Assembly (NCBI GenBank): GCA_031265015.1
Contig: JAISDG010000039.1
Span: 1-10,244, forward strand
DNA length: 10,244 nt
Reading direction: 5' to 3'
Origin: Spirochaetaceae bacterium
Lineage (GTDB): Bacteria > Spirochaetota > Spirochaetia > Treponematales > Breznakiellaceae
Shown: in pieces, positions 1-5,687 of the stretch
Numbering within the stretch: the stretch's first letter is position 1
Layout: each line of letters begins with the position of its first letter
Notes under the pieces: generated by a model
Database searches by the model: none
What the model was told of the DNA's origin: nothing
Seen by the model: only the letters and a program-made list of their open reading frames with translations
Made by a program: the position numbers and the translations under genes

Positions 1-17
1 TGAGGCAACGCGGCGGC

Positions 18-46
18 TTGAATAAGTTTTTTCTCCCTGCTACACT
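18..46 (+). promoter_or_regulatory. Candidate sigma70-type promoter upstream of secG
   Basis: TTGAAT at 18-23 (4 of 6 matches to TTGACA) is followed after exactly 17 bases by TACACT at 41-46 (4 of 6 to TATAAT). This would start RNA near position 53, about 20 bases before the secG ATG. The stretch is more AT-rich than its surroundings. No other equally good promoter was seen by eye between secG and the end of the window, so this one may serve the whole cluster. This is a by-eye match only. Bases 1-53 may also contain the end of an upstream gene: frame 2 has a stop at 23-25 and frame 3 at 51-53, but too little is present to identify it. Confidence 0.4.
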
Positions 47-74
47 GGAATAAAGTGAATAGTTCGAGGTATCC

Positions 75-407
75 ATGGAAATATTGAGTGTCGTGCTTTT
101 GGTTGTTTTTGTTTTTATAGCAATCCTGCTTATCCTGCTGGTGCTGGTCCAGAATGAAGAAGGGGACAGCCTGGGGGGCATTTTTGCCGGCGGCAGCTCC
201 TCGGCCTTCGGGTCCCGGTCCGGAAATGTATTAACCCGGACAACTTCCATTTTGGGGGCCCTTTTCCTTACCTTAAGCCTGGGTTTGGCCCTGGTTCACC
301 GTACCCCCGGCGAAAGGGGAGTCGAGGCCGCGGGCCGGCAGCAGGCGGCAAACCAGGATACCGACTGGCAGCTGGACAGCGCCGACCCTGCCCCGGTGGA
401 AGAATAA
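75..407 (+). CDS. secG: Preprotein translocase subunit SecG
   Basis: SecG is the small, non-essential partner of SecY and SecE in the inner-membrane protein-export channel. The 110-residue product has the family layout: a first transmembrane helix at about residues 4-25, ending in the characteristic VLVQNEEGDSLGG stretch. A Gly/Ser-rich loop (GIFAGGSSSAFGSRSGN, residues 35-51) and a second helix (about 57-74) follow. The C-terminal tail from about residue 77 is hydrophilic, Gln/Ala/Asp-rich and looks disordered. The ATG at 75 has GAGG at 66-69, five bases upstream, which supports this start. The next gene begins one base after the stop, so the two are probably co-transcribed. From memory, treponemes keep secG next to the triosephosphate isomerase gene and close to a V-ATPase operon; the first part cannot be tested here. 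Confidence 0.93.
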   Translation: MEILSVVLLVVFVFIAILLILLVLVQNEEGDSLGGIFAGGSSSAFGSRSGNVLTRTTSILGALFLTLSLGLALVHRTPGERGVEAAGRQQAANQDTDWQLDSADPAPVEE

Positions 408-408
408 A

Positions 409-882
409 ATGTTGTTAAGCGGGCTTTTTGAACCGGAGTTCATTAAAATCGGCCTGGAAGCTGAGGATAAGGACGAAGCTTTTGAAGAGCTTGCCGACGC
501 TTTCTGCCAGGCTTCCAGGCTGAATATCCGGGAAGATATCCTGGATGCGGTTCGGGAACGGGAACGGAAGATGTCCACCGGCATCCAGAAGGGTATCGCC
601 GTTCCCCACGGAAAAACCGACGCGGTGGACAAGGTCTGCGGGGTGCTGGGTATTTCCCGGCGGGGCATCGACTACGACGCCCTGGACGGGGAACTGGTGT
701 ACCTCCTCTTTATGATTCTGGCTCCCCGGAACGAAACCGAAAAACACCTGTGGATTTTGAAACGTCTTGCGGAAATGCTGCAGAATCCCCAGTTTTTTAC
801 CGATTTGGCGGCCCAAACCAATCCCGCTTCGGCCAGCGCGGTCATCAAAAAATATGAAAACATCCTTACCGCTATCGATTAA
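409..882 (+). CDS. ptsN: PTS EIIA component, fructose/nitrogen-regulatory (PtsN) type
   Basis: A 157-residue single-domain EIIA of the mannitol/fructose/PtsN superfamily. Such proteins accept a phosphate from HPr or NPr on a histidine, then pass it to a sugar permease or, in the PtsN type, act as a regulator. The phosphorylation motif is clear: TGIQKGIAVPHGK at about residues 57-69, with His67 as the expected phospho-acceptor. An ILAPRNETEKHLWILKRLAEML segment also matches the family. No EIIB or EIIC domain is fused or adjacent, which favours a regulatory PtsN-like role over sugar uptake; this is inference. The ATG lies one base after the secG stop, with GGAAG at 398-402 as ribosome-binding site inside the end of secG, so translation is probably coupled. 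The substrate or regulatory target cannot be read from sequence. Confidence 0.88.
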   Translation: MLLSGLFEPEFIKIGLEAEDKDEAFEELADAFCQASRLNIREDILDAVRERERKMSTGIQKGIAVPHGKTDAVDKVCGVLGISRRGIDYDALDGELVYLLFMILAPRNETEKHLWILKRLAEMLQNPQFFTDLAAQTNPASASAVIKKYENILTAID

Positions 883-903
883 TGGAGCGCCGGTAAACAA
901 AGC

Positions 904-942
904 GGGAATCCGGCCCGCGGAGCGGAGTGGATACCGGTTCCC
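904..942 (+). promoter_or_regulatory. Intercistronic inverted repeat between ptsN-like gene and ATPase operon
   Basis: GGGAA (904-908) pairs with TTCCC (938-942), and CCGG (910-913) with CCGG (934-937). This gives a 9-bp GC-rich stem with one bulged T at 909 and a 20-base loop. It lies in the 71-base gap between the EIIA gene and the first ATPase gene, 11 bases before the preferred ATG at 954. No T-run follows, so it is not a classical intrinsic terminator. It could be a processing or attenuation hairpin, or chance pairing in GC-rich DNA. Confidence 0.3.
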
Positions 943-953
943 CGGGTAAAGTA

Positions 954-1262
954 ATGGAAGATACCGGCATCCTGCAGCATCTGCTTGAAATAGAGTCCCA
1001 GGCTTCGGTTTTGGTGGATGACGCCCAGGCCGAGGCGGACAAGCGGATTAGGACGGCGGAAGAACAGAACCGCCTGTACTACGACAAACAGTATCAGGAT
1101 CTGGTGCAAAAACTTGAAGCGGAATACCTGGAACAGGTGCAGGCGGTCCGCGGGGAATACCGGCAGTCTCTGGAGGAGTACCGGAAAAGCCTGGATTTTA
1201 TACCCCTGGACCGGGCCGCTTTTTCCGCGCTGGCCTCGCAGCTTTTAACCGGAGGAATCTGA
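954..1262 (+). CDS. V/A-type ATPase peripheral-stalk subunit, G/H-like
   Basis: A 102-residue, highly charged, almost wholly helical protein rich in Glu, Gln, Lys and Arg, with heptad-like spacing from about residue 5 to 80. It matches the short coiled-coil stalk subunits (bacterial G or H, NtpF-like) that pair with subunit E to brace the A3B3 head against subunit I. Identification rests on composition, size and first position in the ATPase operon, because this family has little sequence conservation. The ATG at 954 gives the usual opening (MEDTGILQHLLEIE). An in-frame GTG at 927 with GGAG at 919-922 would add nine residues (MDTGSPGKV) that look non-helical and lie over the inverted repeat, so it is the less likely start. 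The stop shares one base with the start of the subunit C gene. Confidence 0.75.
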   Translation: MEDTGILQHLLEIESQASVLVDDAQAEADKRIRTAEEQNRLYYDKQYQDLVQKLEAEYLEQVQAVRGEYRQSLEEYRKSLDFIPLDRAAFSALASQLLTGGI

Positions 1263-2332
1263 TGGCCGGCATGGGGGAACGTTCGTACGTGTACGCCAAA
1301 GCCTGCGGGATTATTGGCAAATCCTTTGTAGGCCGCCGGATCGCCGCCCTTCACCCCGTAAGCCGCCTTTCCGAGCTGGACCGGCTTATTTTTGGTTCCG
1401 GCGCCCGGGAGTTGCCGGAGCGGGAGCTTCTGCCGGATCTGGAAAAGCGCCTTATCCGCCGTTCGGTCACCCAGATTGTATCCATCGTTAATTCCTTTAA
1501 AAACCCGCCGGAACTCCTTTCCCTGCTTTTACGGGTATATGAGTACTCGGACCTAAAAACCGCCCTGGCCCTGATTGCCGAAGGGGAGCTTGACAGGCCC
1601 AGGGGGGAACCCGCCGCGCTGGGCCGGTTTGGTACGGTGCGTTTTGACGCCTGGCCCGATGTCAAGGCGATGCTTGGGGGAACGGAATTTGAATTCCTCC
1701 TGGGAGGAAAGGGGGAGCTCAAAAAAGAATTTGACGGGGTATCCCTGGAAACGGCCCTGGACCGCCGCTACTATGACAGGCTCTGGAAAAGCATCCTCGC
1801 CCTGGGCAGAGGCGACCGCCGGGGGGCGGAAAAAATCACCGCCGAAGAAATCTCCCTGCGAAACTGCGTTTGGATGCTCCGGCTCAGGACCTATTACGGC
1901 ATGGAGGCCGGCGAGGTCAGGCAGCACCTTATTTTTCTTAAAGAGCGGCCGGACCTGAGCGCGGACGCTCTGGAGGCCCTGGAATTCCCCCTGGACAGCC
2001 GCGCCGAATGGGAACGCTGGAAACGTGTTTCTTTTCTTAATCCTGAAGGCCCTTCCCGGCGGGTGTTTCAATCCAAAGGAAGCTCCGGCGTCTGGTACGC
2101 GGATCCCCGGTATTTCCAGAACGCCGCGTCGGAATATCTGTACAAACTGACCCTGCACAGCTTCCGGCGGCGGCCCTCTTCCATAGACACAAGCTTTTGT
2201 TTTATCAAGCTGAAACAGTTTGAGGAAGACCTGCTTACCAGCAACGCCGAGGGGCTGGGAATGGGTATGTCCAGCAAGGATGTGTTCGGTATCCTGGAAG
2301 CAGGGTCTTCGTTAAAGCCGGAGTCCCCATGA
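1262..2332 (+). CDS. atpC: V/A-type ATP synthase subunit C
   Basis: Subunit C (NtpC, related to eukaryotic subunit d) is a soluble funnel-shaped protein that sits on the K ring and receives the D/F central shaft. The 356-residue product is near the usual length. It shows the family's N-terminal signature (YVYAKACGIIGKSFVGRR, about residues 9-26), then the LIRRSVTQIVSIVNSF and YEYSDLKTALA segments. It is mostly helical, with no membrane segments. The ATG shares one base with the upstream TGA (TGATG), and GGAGG at 1251-1255 lies six bases before it, so coupling with the stalk gene is likely. Its end overlaps the subunit I gene by four bases. Its place upstream of subunit I is unusual: in the common bacterial order it lies between E and F. 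Confidence 0.9.
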   Translation: MAGMGERSYVYAKACGIIGKSFVGRRIAALHPVSRLSELDRLIFGSGARELPERELLPDLEKRLIRRSVTQIVSIVNSFKNPPELLSLLLRVYEYSDLKTALALIAEGELDRPRGEPAALGRFGTVRFDAWPDVKAMLGGTEFEFLLGGKGELKKEFDGVSLETALDRRYYDRLWKSILALGRGDRRGAEKITAEEISLRNCVWMLRLRTYYGMEAGEVRQHLIFLKERPDLSADALEALEFPLDSRAEWERWKRVSFLNPEGPSRRVFQSKGSSGVWYADPRYFQNAASEYLYKLTLHSFRRRPSSIDTSFCFIKLKQFEEDLLTSNAEGLGMGMSSKDVFGILEAGSSLKPESP

Positions 2333-4347
2333 TCCGCCCCCGGAAGATGAAGCAGATAGAAATGACCGTTCTTACCCGGGATGTGGATTCGGTCATTGAG
2401 TATTTGGGCCGCCGGGCCCTGATGCACTTTTCCGGAGAAACCCTGACGGAGGGCGCGCCGGGAGAAAGCGCCGGCAGTTCGGGCAGGGTATCCCGGATCC
2501 GGGAAAATCTGGACCGCCTCCGGTCCGCCGCGGTATATCTGGGGGTGGAACTTCCCGGCGGGACAGGGGAAGACGGCGAGCTTCCCCGGGAAGCGGAGGA
2601 ACGCCTGACCGATACCCTGATTCAGACAATCCTGGGGCTGGCGGCCAGGGAAAACGAACAAACCCGGGAAAAGAAAAAGCTGGAAGAAACCCTGAACGAA
2701 GCCCAGGCTTTTTCCAGGCTTGACGCGCCCTTTTCCGATCTGGACCAGCTTTCGTACCTGACCCTGCGGGTGGGGCGGCTGGATCCCCGCCGCCGGGAAG
2801 AACTGCAGGAAAATCTGGCGGACCGGGCGGTGATCATCCCCCTGGACGACACGGGCCGAATCCTGGCGGCGGCTTCCCGGAAGGGCCGTTTTGCCCTGGA
2901 TTCGGCCCTGAAAAAATCGGCCTTTGCCCCCATCGCCATCCCCGAAGGGTACAAGGGCGTTCCCTCCGATTTGCTTGCCAGCCTCCACGGGCGGATCGTC
3001 CTGGCGGAAAAAGAGCTGGCCGGCATCGCCGAAAAGAAAACCGCCTTCCACAGGGAGTACGGCCCGGCGCTGCAAAAACTGACCGGCGCTTACCTGATGG
3101 CCCAGGCGGTGGAAGAACTCAAGCGCCGGCTGCGGGGTACCCGGAATGTCTTTGTCCTCCGGGGCTGGGTTCCCGCGGACGAAGTCACGGCCCTGGTGGA
3201 GGAGCTGCAAAAACGGACCGAAGGCCGGGCGGCGATCCGTTCCTATAACCCGGAAGAACTGGAAGAGGTAGTCGAGGGCAGGGAAAAGGTGCCGGTCTCC
3301 CTTAAACACGGCGCTTTTGTCAAAGGCTTTGAACCGGTGGTGTTTTCCTACGGCGCGCCCCTCTACGGCACCCTGGATCCCACCCCTTTTGTGGCCTTTT
3401 TCTTTACCATCCTGTTCGGGATCATGTTTGGCGATATGGGGCAGGGACTGGTACTGCTCCTTTTGGGTTTCGCGGTGGGTACGAAAAAAAGCAAATTCCT
3501 TGAATCTTTTGGGAAATTCGCCGTTCCCCTTAAGGCGGTGGGCATTTCTTCCATGGTCATGGGTTTTTGTACCGGGGAATTTTTTACCAACGAAACCATC
3601 CTGGTCAAACCCGTCCAGGGGATTTTGGGCTTCTTTATGAAGCTCTTCGGCATTGCCGGGGAGCCCCCGGAACGGATCCTCCATCTGATGCCGGACAAAA
3701 ACAATGTGGCCAAGCTCTTTTACTTTTTCGGCTTTACCATCGCGGTGGGGATTATCCTTAACTCCATCGGTCTCTTCGTGAATATCATCAACCAGTGTTC
3801 CCTTAAAAAATACGAGAGGGCGTTTTTTTCCAAGACCGGCCTGGCGGGGCTGCTCTTCTTCTGGTACGCGGTATTTATCGCCCTGCGGATCATTCTGGGG
3901 GGGGCTTTCCGCTGGTACGATTATCCGGGGCTCCTGGTTCCCGCGGGGCTTATCTTTTTTGGTCCGGCGCTGTGGCGTCTTTTTGCCCTGGAACGGCCGG
4001 TGCTGGAACACGGCCTGGTGGTTTTTATTATGGAAGGATTTGTAGAGATCCTTGAGTCCGTGTCCACCTACATTTCCAATACGGTCAGTTTCTTACGGGT
4101 GGGCGCTTTTGCCCTGTCCCATGCGGTGCTGTCCTTCATTGTCTTTACCCTTTCGGGGATGGTGGCAAATATTTCCGGCGCCTTTTCGCTGATAATCATT
4201 CTTTTCGGGAATGCCGTGATCATCCTTCTGGAAGGGATGATCGTCGCCATCCAGGTGATGCGGCTGCAGTACTATGAATTTTTCAGTAAATTTTTTACAG
4301 AAACCGGGGTGGAATTTACGCCCTTCCGCTTTCGTAAAAAAGTATGA
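2329..4347 (+). CDS. atpI: V/A-type ATP synthase membrane subunit I (a-subunit homologue)
   Basis: Subunit I is the stator membrane protein that forms the ion entry and exit half-channels against the rotating K ring and anchors the peripheral stalks. Of 672 residues, about 1-345 form the charged, coiled cytoplasmic domain, starting with the conserved MKQIEMTVL-like strand. The rest holds about eight hydrophobic segments, roughly at 353-368, 370-384, 398-417, 463-488, 505-525, 533-552, 570-613 (long, probably a membrane-parallel hairpin) and 618-640. FGIMFGDMGQG (363-373) is a family motif. The essential arginine is visible as Arg590 in SNTVSFLRVGAFALSHA, with His598 eight residues on, as in yeast Vph1 (Arg735/His743, from memory). 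The C-terminus (QYYEFFSKFF) is also typical. The ATG overlaps the subunit C stop by four bases (ATGA). Confidence 0.95.
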   Translation: MIRPRKMKQIEMTVLTRDVDSVIEYLGRRALMHFSGETLTEGAPGESAGSSGRVSRIRENLDRLRSAAVYLGVELPGGTGEDGELPREAEERLTDTLIQTILGLAARENEQTREKKKLEETLNEAQAFSRLDAPFSDLDQLSYLTLRVGRLDPRRREELQENLADRAVIIPLDDTGRILAAASRKGRFALDSALKKSAFAPIAIPEGYKGVPSDLLASLHGRIVLAEKELAGIAEKKTAFHREYGPALQKLTGAYLMAQAVEELKRRLRGTRNVFVLRGWVPADEVTALVEELQKRTEGRAAIRSYNPEELEEVVEGREKVPVSLKHGAFVKGFEPVVFSYGAPLYGTLDPTPFVAFFFTILFGIMFGDMGQGLVLLLLGFAVGTKKSKFLESFGKFAVPLKAVGISSMVMGFCTGEFFTNETILVKPVQGILGFFMKLFGIAGEPPERILHLMPDKNNVAKLFYFFGFTIAVGIILNSIGLFVNIINQCSLKKYERAFFSKTGLAGLLFFWYAVFIALRIILGGAFRWYDYPGLLVPAGLIFFGPALWRLFALERPVLEHGLVVFIMEGFVEILESVSTYISNTVSFLRVGAFALSHAVLSFIVFTLSGMVANISGAFSLIIILFGNAVIILLEGMIVAIQVMRLQYYEFFSKFFTETGVEFTPFRFRKKV

Positions 4348-4356
4348 TATGACATG

Positions 4357-4363
4357 AAAGGAG
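4357..4363 (+). promoter_or_regulatory. Strong ribosome-binding site that sets the atpK start
   Basis: AAAGGAG lies five bases before the ATG at 4369. It also sits directly after another in-frame ATG at 4354, which has no comparable signal of its own. The site therefore argues for 4369 as the true start of subunit K. It is among the best Shine-Dalgarno matches in the window, consistent with the need for many K copies per complex (inference). Confidence 0.75.
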
Positions 4364-4368
4364 TTCGT

Positions 4369-4674
4369 ATGAAGCGAAGGTTTGTAGTGGTCATGCTGTT
4401 CTTCATGACCGTGGCCCTGTTTGCCCAGGATACCGCGGAGGCTGCCGAAGCCCCTGCCCAAAGTACGTCGGTGTGGAAGTACTTTGCCGCCGCGCTGGCG
4501 GTGGGTATTTCCTGCATTGCCGGAGGCATCGCGGTGGGACAGATTGGTTCCGCCGCCATGGGGGCGATGAGCGAAAACCCCGAACTTTCGGGGAAGGCCC
4601 TGCCCTATGCCGGTCTGGCGGAAGGGATCTGCCTTTGGGGCTTCCTGGTGGCGCTCCTGATCATGATCTTTTAG
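4369..4674 (+). CDS. atpK: V/A-type ATP synthase rotor-ring subunit K (proteolipid)
   Basis: Subunit K forms the ion-carrying rotor ring in the membrane. The 101-residue product begins with a signal-peptide-like segment (MKRRFVVVMLFFMTVALFA, residues 1-19), and the likely cleavage is after Ala19. A short polar Ala/Glu-rich stretch (20-34) leads to a single two-helix hairpin: helix 1 at about 38-67 with the Gly-rich GGIAVGQIGSAAMGAM motif, a loop (SENPELSGK), and helix 2 at about 78-100. The ion-binding carboxylate is Glu85 in GLAEGICLWGF. This is the 8-kDa, single-hairpin form, not the duplicated 16-kDa form of Enterococcus. Thermus K/L precursors also carry an N-terminal signal (from memory). 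The start at 4369 is chosen over 4354 because AAAGGAG precedes it. The gene is 21 bases after atpI. Ligands usually found in Na+ rings are not seen. Confidence 0.92.
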   Translation: MKRRFVVVMLFFMTVALFAQDTAEAAEAPAQSTSVWKYFAAALAVGISCIAGGIAVGQIGSAAMGAMSENPELSGKALPYAGLAEGICLWGFLVALLIMIF

Positions 4675-4679
4675 GTCCG

Positions 4680-5024
4680 GTGGATTATTTTTTTATCGGG
4701 GATCCGGAACTGGTAACCGCTTTCCGGTTTATAGGAATCAGAGGACAGGCGGTTTCCGGCCCGGAAGAAGCGCTGGCGGTGTTTAACAAACTAACCCGTC
4801 ATTGGGACGAAAAGGCCGGCGCCGTTCTTCCCGATTCTGCCGCGCCCTGCCGGGTCCTGGTCCTGACGGAAGAAACCGCCGGCTGGCTGGGAGAAACCCT
4901 GACCGGCTGGCAGCTCTCAGGAGAATACCCGCTGGTGGTGGAGGTCCCCGGTACCATGGGCCGGCTTCTGGGCCGTAAAACCCTGGTAGATTCTATCAGG
5001 GAAGCCATCGGGGTCCATGTATAG
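4680..5024 (+). CDS. atpF: V/A-type ATP synthase subunit F
   Basis: Subunit F (NtpG-like) binds subunit D to form the central rotor shaft and can modulate ATPase activity. The 114-residue product shows both family blocks: an N-terminal strand-turn DYFFIGDPELVTAFRFIGI (residues 2-20) and a C-terminal YPLVVEVPG...GRKTLVDSIREAIG segment. A central Rossmann-like strand (CRVLVLTEETAGWL) lies between them. The start is taken as GTG at 4680, because it opens exactly at the conserved N-terminus. The same frame is open further upstream, but there it runs through the K gene and yields an unrelated Arg/Gly-rich sequence. It starts only five bases after the K stop, and its weak AGG signal overlaps that stop, so translation probably depends on re-initiation after K. 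Confidence 0.87.
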   Translation: MDYFFIGDPELVTAFRFIGIRGQAVSGPEEALAVFNKLTRHWDEKAGAVLPDSAAPCRVLVLTEETAGWLGETLTGWQLSGEYPLVVEVPGTMGRLLGRKTLVDSIREAIGVHV

Positions 5025-5029
5025 GAAAC

Positions 5030-5048
5030 GGCCGTAAAATTAACGGCC
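5030..5048 (+). promoter_or_regulatory. Small hairpin in the atpF-atpE gap
   Basis: GGCCGT (5030-5035) and ACGGCC (5043-5048) form a perfect 6-bp GC-rich stem around a 7-base A/T loop, directly after the atpF stop. The remaining 21 bases up to the atpE ATG are AT-rich and hold no good Shine-Dalgarno sequence. There is no T-run right after the stem, so a simple terminator is unlikely. A processing or mRNA-stability element is possible. Confidence 0.4.
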
Positions 5049-5069
5049 ACAGAATTACAAGATTATTTT

Positions 5070-5687
5070 ATGGAAGAATTACAGTCAACAGAGGTGCTGG
5101 ACAGGGAAATCCTCGAAGACGCCCGGAAAAAAGCATTTAAGATCCTCAAAAGCGCCGACGATTCGGTTGCCGCTTCAAAGGCGCTCTGGGAACGGAAGCT
5201 CCAAAAGACCCTGGAACAGGCCAGGATGGCCTACGCAAAAAAAGCGGAACAATCCCGCCGGGAGATCATGGTCAAACTTCCCCTGGACAAGCGGCGGATC
5301 CGGTCCGAAAGAATCGAAACTCTGTTGAACGAAGCCATGCGCGGCTTTCTTGCATCCCTGGACCGGGATACTCTGCTTCGGATACTGGGGCGGGAGCTGG
5401 CGGAACGGGCCGCGGCCCTGGAGGACGAAACTTCCGGTCCCGGGGAACTTCGCTGCCGGGACTTAAGTTCCGCGGAGCTTTCCGCCCTGGGTTCGGAAAC
5501 TTTTCCGGGGGCGGTCCTCAAAGCTGCCGGGAATCCTTTGCATACAGAGTCCGGCGCCTTTCCCGCGGTCGTCGTGGATTTTCCCCGGCTGCGGATCACC
5601 GCTTCCGTGGATAACGCCGCCCGGGACCTGCTCCAGGATAAACGGGCCGAACTGGCCGAGGCCCTTTTGGGGGAAGTCCATGATTGA
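5070..5687 (+). CDS. atpE: V/A-type ATP synthase subunit E
   Basis: Subunit E is the larger peripheral-stalk protein. Its long N-terminal helix pairs with the G/H-like subunit, and its C-terminal globular domain binds the top of subunit B. The 205-residue product fits: residues 1 to about 100 are charged and helical (EILEDARKKAFKILKSADDSV, then QARMAYAKKAEQSRREI), and the rest is a mixed alpha/beta domain ending in RITASVDNAARDLLQDKRAELAEALLG, the typical end of E. Length is within the family range. The ATG follows a 45-base gap with a hairpin and an AT-rich stretch but no convincing ribosome-binding site, unlike most neighbours. It overlaps the subunit A gene by eight bases. It lies after F here, whereas E usually precedes C and F. 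Confidence 0.87.
   Translation: MEELQSTEVLDREILEDARKKAFKILKSADDSVAASKALWERKLQKTLEQARMAYAKKAEQSRREIMVKLPLDKRRIRSERIETLLNEAMRGFLASLDRDTLLRILGRELAERAAALEDETSGPGELRCRDLSSAELSALGSETFPGAVLKAAGNPLHTESGAFPAVVVDFPRLRITASVDNAARDLLQDKRAELAEALLGEVHD

Noticed and set aside
927..942. Possible decayed copy of the terminal repeat (GGATACCG then GTTCC, reverse orientation)
   Set aside because: The match is short, and GGTATCC-like words are frequent in this window through codon usage, so chance explains it.
2068..4011. A 647-codon open frame on the minus strand opposite atpC/atpI
   Set aside because: It lies wholly opposite well-recognised subunits, its Pro/Gly/His/Gln-rich sequence resembles no family, and such frames arise from GC-rich codon bias. 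It is treated as a shadow.
4473..4679. Extension of the subunit F frame upstream through atpK
   Set aside because: The upstream part translates to an unrelated Arg/Gly-rich sequence overlapping the conserved K frame. The F family N-terminus begins exactly at the GTG at 4680.
5038..5066. Internal promoter before atpE (GATTAT as -10)
   Set aside because: No acceptable -35 hexamer lies at the right distance; the AT-richness alone is not enough.
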